A DNA stretch of 26,077 nucleotides from CALZKI01 sp964567585. Lineage in GTDB: Bacteria; Bacillota; Clostridia; Lachnospirales; Lachnospiraceae. Every line of letters starts with the position of its first letter. Within the stretch, counting starts at the first letter, position 1. The notes beneath the pieces were generated by a model. That model had not been told where the DNA came from. It saw only the letters and a list, made by a program, of their open reading frames with translations, and did not search any database. The stretch lies in contig CAZMND010000021.1 of assembly GCA_964567585.1 (NCBI GenBank), forward strand, positions 1 through 26,077. Reading direction: 5' to 3'. Of this stretch, positions 14,056-22,868 are shown piece by piece. The position numbers and the translations under genes are program-made.

Positions 14056-15063
14056 TTATTCATTTGGCTGAAAGATACTTACAGAACCTCCATTAACAGG
14101 TGTGTGATAAACCGGTGTTTCAAAGCTGAACTCATTAAAGTAAACATATCTTGAGGTAATATTGATGTTGGTATGAATGCCTTCATGAACCACTTCATTG
14201 TCACTTCCGTCAAGCTTCATTCGTTTCAGTGCCAGATTTTCTTTTCCGGCGGTCTGGTAGTAAATCATATTTTGGGCAATGTTGAAAAAATCTACCCGGT
14301 CATGTGTTAAAATTTCTACTTCGTTTGTAATAAGAGAATATCTGGATAAACCGTAGTGGTTGGAAAGATCCATATAGTATACATAGTCTCCGGAAATAAC
14401 AGGGTTCCACACATTTCCGGTCCAGATGGTTGCGATGGAATCTGTCTTGGTATTAAGACCATATAAATAGTGGTCGCCGTCTGTTCCGTTAAAGTAGATA
14501 GTGTTGCCTGATACGCAGTGCGGATTAATAATTCCGTCGGCTACTTCGATTCGTTCTTTGCCGGCTAAATCGGTCTTATAAAGACTGGTGTATTTTTCGT
14601 TGTCATAGTGCTGATAATAAATTTGATTTCCGGTAAGAATTAGTCCGGTGCAGACACTGTTATCAATACAATCTGCATTTTGGCCTTTTAAATCTGTGCG
14701 ATAAACGCCCATATTCTGGACAATTGAACTCAAATCGTCATCTGTATGTACGCCTTCCTGATAGTAAACGAGATAGGATTCGCTGGCATTAATATATTTG
14801 ACAATAGATTCATTTAGCTTTTTTACATCGGTTTCGTCTGAATTCATTACATATAAGGTGCCACCATCGTAAGCATTTGAAAAGTATACTTTTCCGTTAT
14901 ATTCGCAAAACAGACCACCGTTGTTTAAGTTTCCTGCGGTGTTTCCTATAGTGTCGTCGGGTAATTTCTTTACGGATGAACCAAGGCTAAATAGCAGGAC
15001 CACCACAATTAATACCAAAAATATACAGCCTATTATTAATAAATTCTTTTTGTTTTCTTTCAA
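14056..15063 (-). CDS. Membrane-anchored DUF5050-like beta-propeller protein
   Basis: Residues about 7-28 (LLIIGCIFLVLIVVVLLFSL) are a signal anchor, followed by a Gly/Asn-rich linker and repeated strand units of the form YVYF/IYYQ...LYKTDLxGxx, typical of DUF5050 propeller proteins (for example GKVYFSNAYDGGTLYVMNSD and QIYYQHYDNEKYTSLYKTDL). It should sit on the outer face of the membrane. The start is TTG at 15063, eight bases after CGGAGG; no ATG or GTG is available in frame upstream before the ribosome site. A strong promoter lies at 15111-15139. No catalytic residues are evident; a sensor or binding role is likely. Confidence 0.82.
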   Translation of the reverse strand: MKENKKNLLIIGCIFLVLIVVVLLFSLGSSVKKLPDDTIGNTAGNLNNGGLFCEYNGKVYFSNAYDGGTLYVMNSDETDVKKLNESIVKYINASESYLVYYQEGVHTDDDLSSIVQNMGVYRTDLKGQNADCIDNSVCTGLILTGNQIYYQHYDNEKYTSLYKTDLAGKERIEVADGIINPHCVSGNTIYFNGTDGDHYLYGLNTKTDSIATIWTGNVWNPVISGDYVYYMDLSNHYGLSRYSLITNEVEILTHDRVDFFNIAQNMIYYQTAGKENLALKRMKLDGSDNEVVHEGIHTNINITSRYVYFNEFSFETPVYHTPVNGGSVSIFQPNE

Positions 15064-15110
15064 ATGTATGACCTCCGATAACTGTAGGTTAAAAATAAAA
15101 TATATAAATA

Positions 15111-15139
15111 ATTATACTGTTTTCATTTATTGCTATCAA
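15111..15139 (-). promoter_or_regulatory. Promoter of the DUF5050-like gene
   Basis: On the minus strand TTGATA (15139-15134) and TATAAT (15116-15111) have a 17-bp spacer. Its -35 overlaps the -35 of the divergent plus-strand promoter. Confidence 0.8.
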
Positions 15140-15158
15140 GAGGGATTTGTTATAAGAT
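15130..15158 (+). promoter_or_regulatory. Candidate promoter of the polyphosphate operon
   Basis: TTGCTA (15130-15135) and TAAGAT (15153-15158) are 17 bp apart. It shares bases with the divergent promoter, so the two polymerase sites cannot both be occupied. Confidence 0.5.
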
Positions 15159-15177
15159 ATAGGTAGGAAAAATGTGA

Positions 15178-15198
15178 AAACCGGCTAGGTGCCGGTTT
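15178..15198 (+). promoter_or_regulatory. 5'-leader hairpin beside the ribosome site
   Basis: AAACCGGC (15178-15185), loop TAGGT, GCCGGTTT (15191-15198): a perfect 8-bp stem ending one base before GGAGAAAGG. There is no U tract, so it is not a terminator. It may protect the mRNA 5' end or influence translation. Confidence 0.6.
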
Positions 15199-15218
15199 GG
15201 AGAAAGGTACTTGAAAAA

Positions 15219-16508
15219 ATGAGAGAAGAGCAGTTGATTGTATACAGGGAATTTGAAGCTGGGGATATCCTGCGGGATATGGTTTGGCTTATCGAAAATT
15301 ATGCAAATGAGTATTACAATCAAGAGGATAGAGCAGCGCTGTTTTACGATTGTATTCATAGACTGATTGAGGAGGCCGGAAATCATGGATTTTACGGCAA
15401 TCTTTGGCACTGTTATTTGACAAATTTGCTTGTAAATAATGAAAACAGCTACAGTAAGGCTTGTGAAATTAAAGGTAATGTTGAAGGGACCATCAACAAG
15501 GCGGTGCTTCATGATATTGCCATTTTTAAAGAATTGTATGACTATGATTTTTCAGATATGAAAAACACTCTGGGTGTAGGGGCGTATGAACTGATTGAGG
15601 ATTACGAAGGATGTTCTGAGGAAAGTAAAGTGTATAACACAAGAATCAGAGACCGAATCTGTAATCTGGCAGTGAAATTTAAAGAAAACAATACACCGGA
15701 GGAAATGAAGGATACGCTGACACTGTTTTATAAAGAATATGGTGTTGGCAAGTTTGGTTTACATAAATCGTTTAGAATCGCGAATGTAGACGGAGCGGTT
15801 CGTTTGGAACCGATTTTGAATATTGCACATGTGTATTTTGATGATTTGGTCGGATACGAGATTGCCAAAAAGAAAATCAAGGACAATACAGATGCGTTTG
15901 TGAATGGTCAAAAGGCGAATAACTGTCTGTTATATGGCGATGCAGGCACCGGAAAATCTTCCAGTATAAAAGCCATTGCCAACGAATATTATGACAAGGG
16001 ACTTCGCATTATAGAAGTATATAAGCATCAATTTCAGGATTTAAATGATGTAATCGGTCAGATTAAAAACAGAAATTATAAGTTCATTATTTTTATGGAC
16101 GATTTAAGCTTTGAAGATTTTGAAGTGGAATATAAATACTTAAAAGCGGTTATCGAGGGCGGTCTTGAGAAGAAACCGAAGAATGTATTGATTTATGCTA
16201 CAAGTAACAGAAGACACTTGGTAAGAGAGCGTTTCAGCGACAAGGAAGACAGAAGAGATGATTTGCATTCCGGTGATACGGTTCAGGAAAAACTGTCACT
16301 TGCCTCCAGATTTGGTGTACAGGTATTTTTTGGTTCACCATCGCATAAAGAGTTTGCCCAGATTGTGCTGACACTGGCCAAGAGAAATGAAATTGCAATG
16401 AGCGATGAAGAGTTGCTTTTAGAGGCAAACAAATGGGAGATTTCTCATGGGGGACTTTCCGGAAGATGTGCACAGCAGTTTATTGATTACATTGCTACAA
16501 AGGTATAA
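15219..16508 (+). CDS. AAA+ ATPase of the DUF815 family
   Basis: A 429-residue protein when started at ATG 15219, 11 bases after AAAGG; GTG 15189 is in frame but lies inside the leader hairpin. Walker A is GDAGTGKSS from residue 240, Walker B FIIFMDDLSFE with Asp at 294-295, followed by the sensor region VLIYATSNRRHL and an SLASRFG arginine-finger-like segment. The N-terminal 200 residues are helical and specific to the family. DUF815 ATPases are widespread in Clostridia and their substrates are unknown. It is the first gene of the operon with the polyphosphate enzymes (38 bases to the next gene). Confidence 0.87.
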   Translation: MREEQLIVYREFEAGDILRDMVWLIENYANEYYNQEDRAALFYDCIHRLIEEAGNHGFYGNLWHCYLTNLLVNNENSYSKACEIKGNVEGTINKAVLHDIAIFKELYDYDFSDMKNTLGVGAYELIEDYEGCSEESKVYNTRIRDRICNLAVKFKENNTPEEMKDTLTLFYKEYGVGKFGLHKSFRIANVDGAVRLEPILNIAHVYFDDLVGYEIAKKKIKDNTDAFVNGQKANNCLLYGDAGTGKSSSIKAIANEYYDKGLRIIEVYKHQFQDLNDVIGQIKNRNYKFIIFMDDLSFEDFEVEYKYLKAVIEGGLEKKPKNVLIYATSNRRHLVRERFSDKEDRRDDLHSGDTVQEKLSLASRFGVQVFFGSPSHKEFAQIVLTLAKRNEIAMSDEELLLEANKWEISHGGLSGRCAQQFIDYIATKV

Positions 16509-16546
16509 ATATAAGAAAAACACGTGTTATTTAATGGGGTGATATA

Positions 16547-18094
16547 ATGCCGGGTAAGAAAAATAAAGTTTTTGCAGCGATTGATGTGGGTTCCTATGAA
16601 ATCTGTATGAAGATATTTGAGTTGTCTGCAAAATGGGGAATGAAAGAAATTGATTGTCTGCGTCATAGGGTAGAACTTGGGACACAAACTTACAAAACAG
16701 GAAAAATAAATAATCATAGTGTGGAAGAACTGATAAAGGTATTGAAAGATTTTTCGCAAGTGATGAGTGCTTACAAGGTAGATGACTATGTTGCCTATGG
16801 TACGAGTGCTATCCGTGAAATGAAAAACAGTCGAATTATCTTAAACCAGATTCAGGTCAAAACAGGAATTAAGATTCAGCAGCTAAGTAATGCAGAGCAA
16901 AGATTTTTGGATTATAAGTCTGTAGCAGCCAAGATGGGTGACTTCCTTGAGGATATGGAAGCGGATACTGCCATCATTGATATTGGTGGTGGAAGTATTC
17001 AGATTTCGTTGTTTGAGAACAATACCCTCGTTACAACACAGAACTTAAAACTTGGAGTTTTAAGACTTTGGGAAAGCCTTAAGATGTTGAATGCCAAATC
17101 GTCGGCCTTTGAAGAATTGATAGGAGAACTTTGTATTACCCATCTTAATGTTTTCCAAAAACTTTATTTGAAAGAAAAGTTAATTCCAAATTTAATTATT
17201 GTGGACGATTATTTGTCGCCGGTAATTAAAAAGGAATTAAAGGGAAATAAGAATCATATTACATCCGAGGAATTCTCGGAGCTTTTGAAAGTACTTAGAA
17301 ATATGCCGATGCGAGAAATGGCAAAGAAGTATCATATTGGCGAAGATCAGGCAATTTTGCTTTATATTTGTGCGATGCTTGTGCATAACATAGAGGGGAT
17401 TATGCAGAGTAGCTCGCTATATACACCGGGGGTTACCCTGACAGACGGTATTGCTTATGAGTACGCGGAAAAAGAGCGTTACATTAAACCGGCACATGAT
17501 TTTGAGCAGGATATTATTGTTTCAGCCAAAAATATCAGTAAGAGATATATGGGCAGTAGGAAACGGGCTGAGACGCTGGAGCAGATTTCACTTACAATTT
17601 TTGACAGTATGAAAAAACAACATGGCCTTGGTAAAAGAGAACGCCTGTTATTGCAAATTGCAGCGATTCTACATGACTGTGGGAAATACATTAGTCTGGT
17701 AGATTTGGCAGAGTGTTCTTACCATATCATTAAATCAACTGAGATGATAGGTCTTTCCGAAATGGAAAGAGAAATTGTTGCCAATGTAGTGAAATATAAT
17801 CATTCGGATTTTCCATATTACGAAGGTATCCGGAATGATTTGGGTATTAGTGAGGAAGCGTATCTGACCATTGCCAAGCTTACAGCCATTTTGCGTGTGG
17901 CAAATGGCCTTGATAGAAGTCACAGACAGAAGTTTAAAAATATTAAGGCAGTGGTGAAAGAAAATGATTTGATTATTACAACGGTGAATGCGGTAGATAC
18001 TACTTTAGAGCGTGGTCTTTTTAAAGAAAGGGCAGCGTTCTTTGAAGAAGTATTTTCTATAAAACCGGTGATCCGTTTGAAACAGAAGGAGTAG
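16547..18094 (+). CDS. ppx: Ppx/GppA phosphatase with C-terminal HD domain
   Basis: The N-terminal half is an actin-fold (ASKHA) Ppx/GppA domain: FAAIDVGSYEICMKI at about residues 9-23, YGTSAIREMKNS, EQRFLDYKSV and the phosphate-binding IIDIGGGSIQIS near residue 145. The C-terminal half is an HD phosphohydrolase-like domain with ILHDCGKY (His376-Asp377) and later NHSDFPYYEG. Family enzymes release phosphate from polyphosphate or hydrolyse pppGpp. Lying nine bases before ppk, exopolyphosphatase is the more likely activity, giving synthesis and breakdown in one transcript. The nucleophilic details cannot be settled by eye. The ATG follows GGGGTGAT. Length 515 is normal for Ppx with an HD extension. 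Confidence 0.9.
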   Translation: MPGKKNKVFAAIDVGSYEICMKIFELSAKWGMKEIDCLRHRVELGTQTYKTGKINNHSVEELIKVLKDFSQVMSAYKVDDYVAYGTSAIREMKNSRIILNQIQVKTGIKIQQLSNAEQRFLDYKSVAAKMGDFLEDMEADTAIIDIGGGSIQISLFENNTLVTTQNLKLGVLRLWESLKMLNAKSSAFEELIGELCITHLNVFQKLYLKEKLIPNLIIVDDYLSPVIKKELKGNKNHITSEEFSELLKVLRNMPMREMAKKYHIGEDQAILLYICAMLVHNIEGIMQSSSLYTPGVTLTDGIAYEYAEKERYIKPAHDFEQDIIVSAKNISKRYMGSRKRAETLEQISLTIFDSMKKQHGLGKRERLLLQIAAILHDCGKYISLVDLAECSYHIIKSTEMIGLSEMEREIVANVVKYNHSDFPYYEGIRNDLGISEEAYLTIAKLTAILRVANGLDRSHRQKFKNIKAVVKENDLIITTVNAVDTTLERGLFKERAAFFEEVFSIKPVIRLKQKE

Positions 18095-18103
18095 GGAGAA
18101 GGT

Positions 18104-20227
18104 ATGAGTACACAGATTGATTTTTCCAATCCCCAATATTATAAAAACCGTGAATTGAGCTGGATTTTATTTGACAGGCGAGTTCTTTCGGAAGCCAACG
18201 ATAAAAATATCCCGCTTATGGAAAGACTTAAGTTTTTAAGTATTACAGCTTCCAATCTGGATGAATTTTTTATGATTCGTGTGGCATCTTTAAAGGATAT
18301 GGTGCACGCGGGCTATAAAAAGAAGGATATTGCGGGCTTGACTGCGAAAGAACAGCTTAGCGAGTTAAATGAGGAAACCCATAAGCTGGTAGAGGATATG
18401 TATAGGACCTATAACAGGCTGCTTGTGCCGGAATTAAAGGCCAATGGTCTTGTTTTGGTGTCTTGTTATGAGGAACTCAATGAAAAAGAAGAAAAATGGG
18501 TGGATAAATATTTTATGGACAATGTTTATCCGGTTTTGACGCCTATGGCGGTGGATTCTTCCAGACCATTCCCGCTTATTCGTAATAAAACATTAAATAT
18601 CGGAGCCCTTGTTAAAAAGAAAGATGGCGATGATGAAATAGAGTTCGCAACGGTTCAGGTGCCAAGCGTGCTTGACAGACTTGTGGAAATTGGTGTGGAA
18701 GGCAGCCGCAAAATCATTTTATTGGAAGAAATCATTGAAAAAAATATCAATAAGCTGTTTTTGAACTATGAAATCGTTAGTGCGGGTCCGTTCCGAATTA
18801 TGAGAAATGCAGATTTAACAATTGATGAAGATGAGGCTGCGGACTTACTTAAAGAAATTGAAAAACAGATTAAGAAAAGACAGTGGGGAGAAGCCATTCG
18901 TTTGGAAATTGAAGCAAGCCTTGATCCTGAGCTTCTTAAAATTTTGAAAAAAGAGTTAGAAATTGAAGAGGGAGATGTTTATAAGATTGACGGACCTCTC
19001 GATTTAACTTTTTTAATGAAGATGTACGGACTGGATGGTTTTGAACATTTAAAGGAAGGCAAATATACGCCTCAACCGGTGCCGGAAATCACACAGGGCG
19101 AGAATATTTTTGATGCCATTAAAAAAGGCGATATTTTATTACACCATCCATACCAGACCTTTACACCGGTGGTGGATTTTATCAAACAGGCGGCAAAGGA
19201 TCCGGAGGTTTTGGCGATTAAGCAGACTCTTTACCGTGTCAGTGGTAATTCGCCGATTATCGCGGCACTTGCTCAGGCAGCTGAAAACGGAAAGCAGGTT
19301 TCGGTGCTGGTAGAACTTAAAGCCAGATTTGACGAAGAGAATAATATTTTGTGGGCAAAGATGCTGGAAAAAGCGGGATGTCATGTAATCTACGGATTGG
19401 TTGGACTTAAGACACATTCAAAAATTACACTTGTTGTTCGAAGAGAAGAGGACGGAATTAAGCGTTATGTACATCTTGGAACCGGTAACTATAACGATTC
19501 CACGGCGAAACTTTATACGGATATTGGGCTTTTGACCTGTTCTGAGCAGATTGGCGAGGATGCAACGGCAGTATTTAATATGCTTTCCGGTTATTCGGAG
19601 CCTCTTTATTGGAACAAACTGACTTTGGCACCGCTTTGGCTCAAAGACAGATTCCTTGATTTAATAAAAAGAGAGGAAGAGCATGCATTAAAGGGACGAG
19701 AAGCACATATTATTGCAAAGATGAACTCTCTTTGCGATGCAGACATCATAAAAGCATTGTATAAAGCCGGCGCGGCAGGGGTACAAATTGAACTGATTAT
19801 CCGCGGTATTTGTTGTCTGAAGACAGGAATCCCGGGAGTCAGCGAAAACATATCCGTTCGTTCTATCGTAGGTACCTTCCTTGAACATAGCCGGATTTAT
19901 TATTTTAAAAATGACGGAAACGAAGAACTTTATTGTTCCAGTGCCGATTGGATGCCTCGAAATCTGGAACGCCGAGTGGAGATTTTATTCCCGGTGGAAG
20001 AACCTGCGCTTCGGGAAAAATGCAAAGAAATATTAGAAAAACAGTTAAAAGACACAAGAAAAGCACACATTTTGCAGGCTGACGGAAGCTACAAAAAAGT
20101 AGATAAGCGTGGTAAAGAATTGTTCAATTCACAGCAGTATTTTTGCGAAGAAGCTGTGGAGATGAAAAAGCAGAAGGAAGATGTGCACAATACCCGTCTT
20201 TTTATACCGGAGACACATCATGAGTAG
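18104..20227 (+). CDS. ppk: Polyphosphate kinase 1
   Basis: It reversibly transfers the gamma-phosphate of ATP to polyphosphate. At 707 residues it is full length. The N-terminal domain opens NRELSWILFDRRVL and has SNLDEFFMIRV; the phospholipase-D-like catalytic domains contain KTHSKI with His438 (the autophosphorylated histidine of E. coli Ppk, His435) and EHSRIYYF with His595 (E. coli His592). HLGTGNYND, LKARFDEENN and SSADWMPRNLERRVE are family signatures. A GAGAAGG lies before the ATG. The end overlaps maf by eight bases. No missing key residues were seen. Confidence 0.96.
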   Translation: MSTQIDFSNPQYYKNRELSWILFDRRVLSEANDKNIPLMERLKFLSITASNLDEFFMIRVASLKDMVHAGYKKKDIAGLTAKEQLSELNEETHKLVEDMYRTYNRLLVPELKANGLVLVSCYEELNEKEEKWVDKYFMDNVYPVLTPMAVDSSRPFPLIRNKTLNIGALVKKKDGDDEIEFATVQVPSVLDRLVEIGVEGSRKIILLEEIIEKNINKLFLNYEIVSAGPFRIMRNADLTIDEDEAADLLKEIEKQIKKRQWGEAIRLEIEASLDPELLKILKKELEIEEGDVYKIDGPLDLTFLMKMYGLDGFEHLKEGKYTPQPVPEITQGENIFDAIKKGDILLHHPYQTFTPVVDFIKQAAKDPEVLAIKQTLYRVSGNSPIIAALAQAAENGKQVSVLVELKARFDEENNILWAKMLEKAGCHVIYGLVGLKTHSKITLVVRREEDGIKRYVHLGTGNYNDSTAKLYTDIGLLTCSEQIGEDATAVFNMLSGYSEPLYWNKLTLAPLWLKDRFLDLIKREEEHALKGREAHIIAKMNSLCDADIIKALYKAGAAGVQIELIIRGICCLKTGIPGVSENISVRSIVGTFLEHSRIYYFKNDGNEELYCSSADWMPRNLERRVEILFPVEEPALREKCKEILEKQLKDTRKAHILQADGSYKKVDKRGKELFNSQQYFCEEAVEMKKQKEDVHNTRLFIPETHHE

Positions 20228-20810
20228 ATTGATATTAGCATCCGCATCACCAAGAAGAAAGGAACTCCTTAAAAATTTAGGGTACGAGTTTTCTATCGAG
20301 GTGTGCGATTTGGATGAAAACAGTGAGAAAATGTTACCATACGAGCTGGTTATGGACTTAGCAAAAACAAAGGCAGAGGCCATTATGGATATGCATAGAG
20401 GCGAGGACGTTTTAGTTCTGGGGGCAGATACCGTTGTGGCAAATGAAGGTGAAATCCTTGGGAAACCAAGGGATTTGGAGCACGCCAAAGAAATGATTAC
20501 GGCTTTACAAGGAAAAACACATCAGGTTTATACAGGCGTATGTCTTTGTTGGAATGATGGGAAAGTAAATCAGCATTTAACTTTCTATGAAAAGACGGAT
20601 GTAATAGTTTATCCGATGACTTTAGAAGAAATTGAGGCTTATGTGGCTACGAAGGAATGTAGTGATAAAGCAGGCAGTTACGCAATTCAGGGACTTTTCA
20701 GCCCGTACATTAAGGGAATTTCGGGCGACTACAACAACGTAGTGGGACTGCCGGTGGCTCGTATTTATCAGGAAATAAAGAAATTAGGATTGGAAATTAC
20801 AAATGATTAA
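20220..20810 (+). CDS. maf: Maf-like nucleoside triphosphate pyrophosphatase
   Basis: Maf proteins hydrolyse non-canonical or UTP/dTTP-type nucleotides to monophosphates and are linked to septum control. The 196-residue protein starts MSRLILASASPRRKELL, with the S-x-R-R motif, has GADTVVA with the catalytic-base Asp70, the KPRD segment, TGVCL, and DKAGSYAIQG. ATG 20220 overlaps the ppk stop by eight bases, with GGAGA upstream, and its own stop overlaps the next gene by eight, indicating coupled translation. The DxxDKAGSY-type segment reads CSDKAGSY, in line with the Maf/YhdE (dTTP/UTPase) subgroup, but subgroup choice is uncertain. Confidence 0.94.
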   Translation: MSRLILASASPRRKELLKNLGYEFSIEVCDLDENSEKMLPYELVMDLAKTKAEAIMDMHRGEDVLVLGADTVVANEGEILGKPRDLEHAKEMITALQGKTHQVYTGVCLCWNDGKVNQHLTFYEKTDVIVYPMTLEEIEAYVATKECSDKAGSYAIQGLFSPYIKGISGDYNNVVGLPVARIYQEIKKLGLEITND

Positions 20811-21621
20811 GTTAATTGCATCGGACATTGACGGAACGCTGGTAGAGAATTCTACGGCAGTGTTACATCCGGAAATGTTTGATTTAATCAGAAAATTAAA
20901 ACAAAAGGGAATCCTTTTTTGTGCGGCCAGCGGAAGGCAGTACCAGAGCATTGCCAATATGTTTGAACCGGTGAAGGATGACATTATTTTTCTTGCGGAG
21001 AATGGTGCCCATATCCGGTATCAGGATAAGGATATTGCCCTTGTGGAAATGAAACGGGAACACATTGAGGAGATTGTTCATACGATACGTAAGGAGAATA
21101 CAGACGGTGACTACATTGTTTCCACCAACGACGGCAGTATTATGGATACAAAAAATCAGGAATTTATTGATTTGATTACCTATGGTTATCGCAACAAATT
21201 CAGACTGGTTGAAGATGTTCTTTCGGAAAACGTTCCGATTATCAAAGTGGCAGCATTTCAAAAAGGCAGTATCCGTGAACTTGGCGAAAGTGTTTTAATT
21301 CCTGCTTTTTCGGACAAAGTGAAGGCAACCATGGCCGGGGAAGAATGGGTCGACTATATGGATGCTTCCGTGGACAAAGGAGATGCCTTGCAAACTATAC
21401 AGGAGTATTTTAAAATAACAAAAGAAGAGACGATTGCGTTTGGTGATAATTCCAACGATATCGGTCTTTTGAAGTCGGCAGGAATGGGTTTTGCAGTGGA
21501 AACCGCGCTGGATGAAGTCAAGGCGGTGGCCACGGATATTTGCCCGTCTTACGATAAACAGGGTGTATACCGGACGATAAAAAGGTTGGTTTTTGGGGAA
21601 GATGCGGATGAAGAAATGTAG
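20803..21621 (+). CDS. Cof-type HAD hydrolase
   Basis: A cytosolic HAD phosphatase of the Cof/Cap-C2B class. Motif I is ASDIDGT with Asp8 (nucleophile) and Asp10, motif II AASGR, the Lys of motif III lies near VDKGDAL, and motif IV is FGDNSNDIGLL with Asp215. Length 272 is typical. Family members dephosphorylate sugar phosphates, FMN or PLP; the specific substrate is not readable. It overlaps maf (8 bases) and the amidase gene (14 bases). A second Cof-type paralogue lies at 23609-24412 on the minus strand. Confidence 0.93.
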   Translation: MIKLIASDIDGTLVENSTAVLHPEMFDLIRKLKQKGILFCAASGRQYQSIANMFEPVKDDIIFLAENGAHIRYQDKDIALVEMKREHIEEIVHTIRKENTDGDYIVSTNDGSIMDTKNQEFIDLITYGYRNKFRLVEDVLSENVPIIKVAAFQKGSIRELGESVLIPAFSDKVKATMAGEEWVDYMDASVDKGDALQTIQEYFKITKEETIAFGDNSNDIGLLKSAGMGFAVETALDEVKAVATDICPSYDKQGVYRTIKRLVFGEDADEEM

Positions 21622-22477
21622 AAAATGCATATTGATTGTTGGTGTGTGGATGCTTGTGCTGGCATTTAGTGGCTGTGGAGCGGCTGACGGGGAAGAGCCT
21701 GCTTTAGTAGATATACCGGGGCTCATGCCAAGTGAAACGACCGATGATGTAAATAGTACAGAAACGGAATCTGCCGGGCTGACAGAAAGCGAAATTGATG
21801 AAAGTCATTTGACGGAAGATGAGATGGTTTCTGAGGAGCAGTTTTTGGTTGTTATTGATGCGGGACATCAGAAAAAGGGGAACAGTGAAAAAGAACCTGT
21901 AGGACCCGGTGCAACTGAAATGAAGGCTAAAGTATCCAGCGGAACAAAAGGATGTTCTACGGGCCTTGCGGAATATGAACTCAATTTACAGGTGGCACAA
22001 AAACTTGAAGCAGAGTTAATGGAACGAGGCTATACTGTGATTATGGTGCGTACCGGACACGATGTAGATATCAGTAATTCAGAACGTGCCATGGTGGCAA
22101 ACGAAGCCGGGGCAGATGCGTTTATCCGCATTCATGCTAATGGTTCGGAAAATTCGGCGGCAAATGGGGCGATGACCATATGCCAGAAGGAAGATAACGT
22201 GTACAATGGTCATTTGTACGAGGAAAGCAAGGCACTTTCCACTTTTGTATTGGATGAGTTGGTGGAAGCCACGGGGTGTAAAAAACAATATGTTTGGGAA
22301 ACTAACACAATGAGCGGTATCAACTGGGCACAGGTTCCGGTGACTATTGTGGAAATGGGATATATGAGTAATCCCGAAGAAGATGAAAAGATGGCAACTG
22401 AAGAATACCAGTTAAAAATAGTAGAAGGAATTGCCAATGGCATTGATAAATATAAGGAGGACATATCAAATGAGTAA
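21608..22477 (+). CDS. N-acetylmuramoyl-L-alanine amidase, probable lipoprotein
   Basis: The start at ATG 21608 gives MKKCRKCILIVGVWMLVLAF followed by SGC, a lipoprotein-type signal with the lipidated Cys near residue 23; TTG 21593 and ATG 21602 are alternatives. An acidic Thr/Ser-rich linker runs to about residue 75. The Amidase_3 domain follows with the zinc and catalytic set: His87 in VIDAGH, Glu122 or 124 in AEYELN, His176 in IRIHAN, and Glu249 in VEMGYMSN. It cleaves the peptide side chain from MurNAc in peptidoglycan at the outer membrane face. The residue at lipobox -3 is Phe, which is unusual, so secretion without lipidation is possible. Confidence 0.9.
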   Translation: MKKCRKCILIVGVWMLVLAFSGCGAADGEEPALVDIPGLMPSETTDDVNSTETESAGLTESEIDESHLTEDEMVSEEQFLVVIDAGHQKKGNSEKEPVGPGATEMKAKVSSGTKGCSTGLAEYELNLQVAQKLEAELMERGYTVIMVRTGHDVDISNSERAMVANEAGADAFIRIHANGSENSAANGAMTICQKEDNVYNGHLYEESKALSTFVLDELVEATGCKKQYVWETNTMSGINWAQVPVTIVEMGYMSNPEEDEKMATEEYQLKIVEGIANGIDKYKEDISNE

Positions 22478-22736
22478 TGAATTCGATAGTGCGGTTTTAC
22501 AATGTTTTTTGAAAAAACAATTGCAGCTTTTTCCGGAAAAAGTGGCAGAAGATGAAGAAGAGGCGGAAGATTTCCTCGTAGACTGTATGGCAGTTGTAGT
22601 GGATTCCGTGGATGAAGTATGGGAATACTTCGAAGAAGAAGGACTCGATGTTGAAGGAGCAGACAAAGAAGAAATTTTAGAAGCATCAGAAGTATTTGAT
22701 GTGGGAGATGGAAGATATCTTATAGTAGAGGCATAA
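22470..22736 (+). CDS. Small acidic protein of unknown function (88 aa)
   Basis: An AAGGAGG at 22454-22460 precedes ATG 22470, which overlaps the amidase stop by eight bases. The protein is strongly acidic: MSNEFDSAVLQCFLKKQLQL, then a run of Glu/Asp (EDEEEAEDFLVDCMAVVV) and SVDEVWEYFEEEG. It is soluble, mostly helical, with no signal sequence. I do not recognise a domain. It is the last gene of the operon, before a strong terminator. Confidence 0.8.
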   Translation: MSNEFDSAVLQCFLKKQLQLFPEKVAEDEEEAEDFLVDCMAVVVDSVDEVWEYFEEEGLDVEGADKEEILEASEVFDVGDGRYLIVEA

Positions 22737-22742
22737 AATGCA

Positions 22743-22802
22743 AAAAACCACCTATTTTCATCTAAATCGCACGGCGAGAGACGATGAAAATAGGTGGTTT
22801 TT
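22743..22802. terminator. Strong bidirectional terminator
   Basis: AAAAAACCACCTATTTTCAT (from 22743) pairs perfectly with the arm ending at 22802 (20 bp, loop 22763-22782). U-rich tails occur on both strands, so it ends the polyphosphate operon (plus) and the ToxN gene (minus). Confidence 0.92.
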
Positions 22803-22842
22803 ATGCTGGAGGGGCGAGAGACGATGAAAACAGGTGGTTTTT
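22773..22842. repeat. Terminator right arm duplicated in tandem
   Basis: The 30-base unit at 22773-22802 (GGCGAGAGACGATGAAAATA then GGTGGTTTTT) recurs at 22813-22842 with one change (T to C at 22831). The period is 40 bases. Either copy could pair with the left arm. Confidence 0.9.
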
Positions 22843-22868
22843 TGTTAGTCAGAGAAATTGTTAAAAAA

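Noticed and set aside
15150..15512. Minus-strand frame of 120 residues
   Set aside because: It is antisense to the DUF815 gene and crosses the divergent promoter region.
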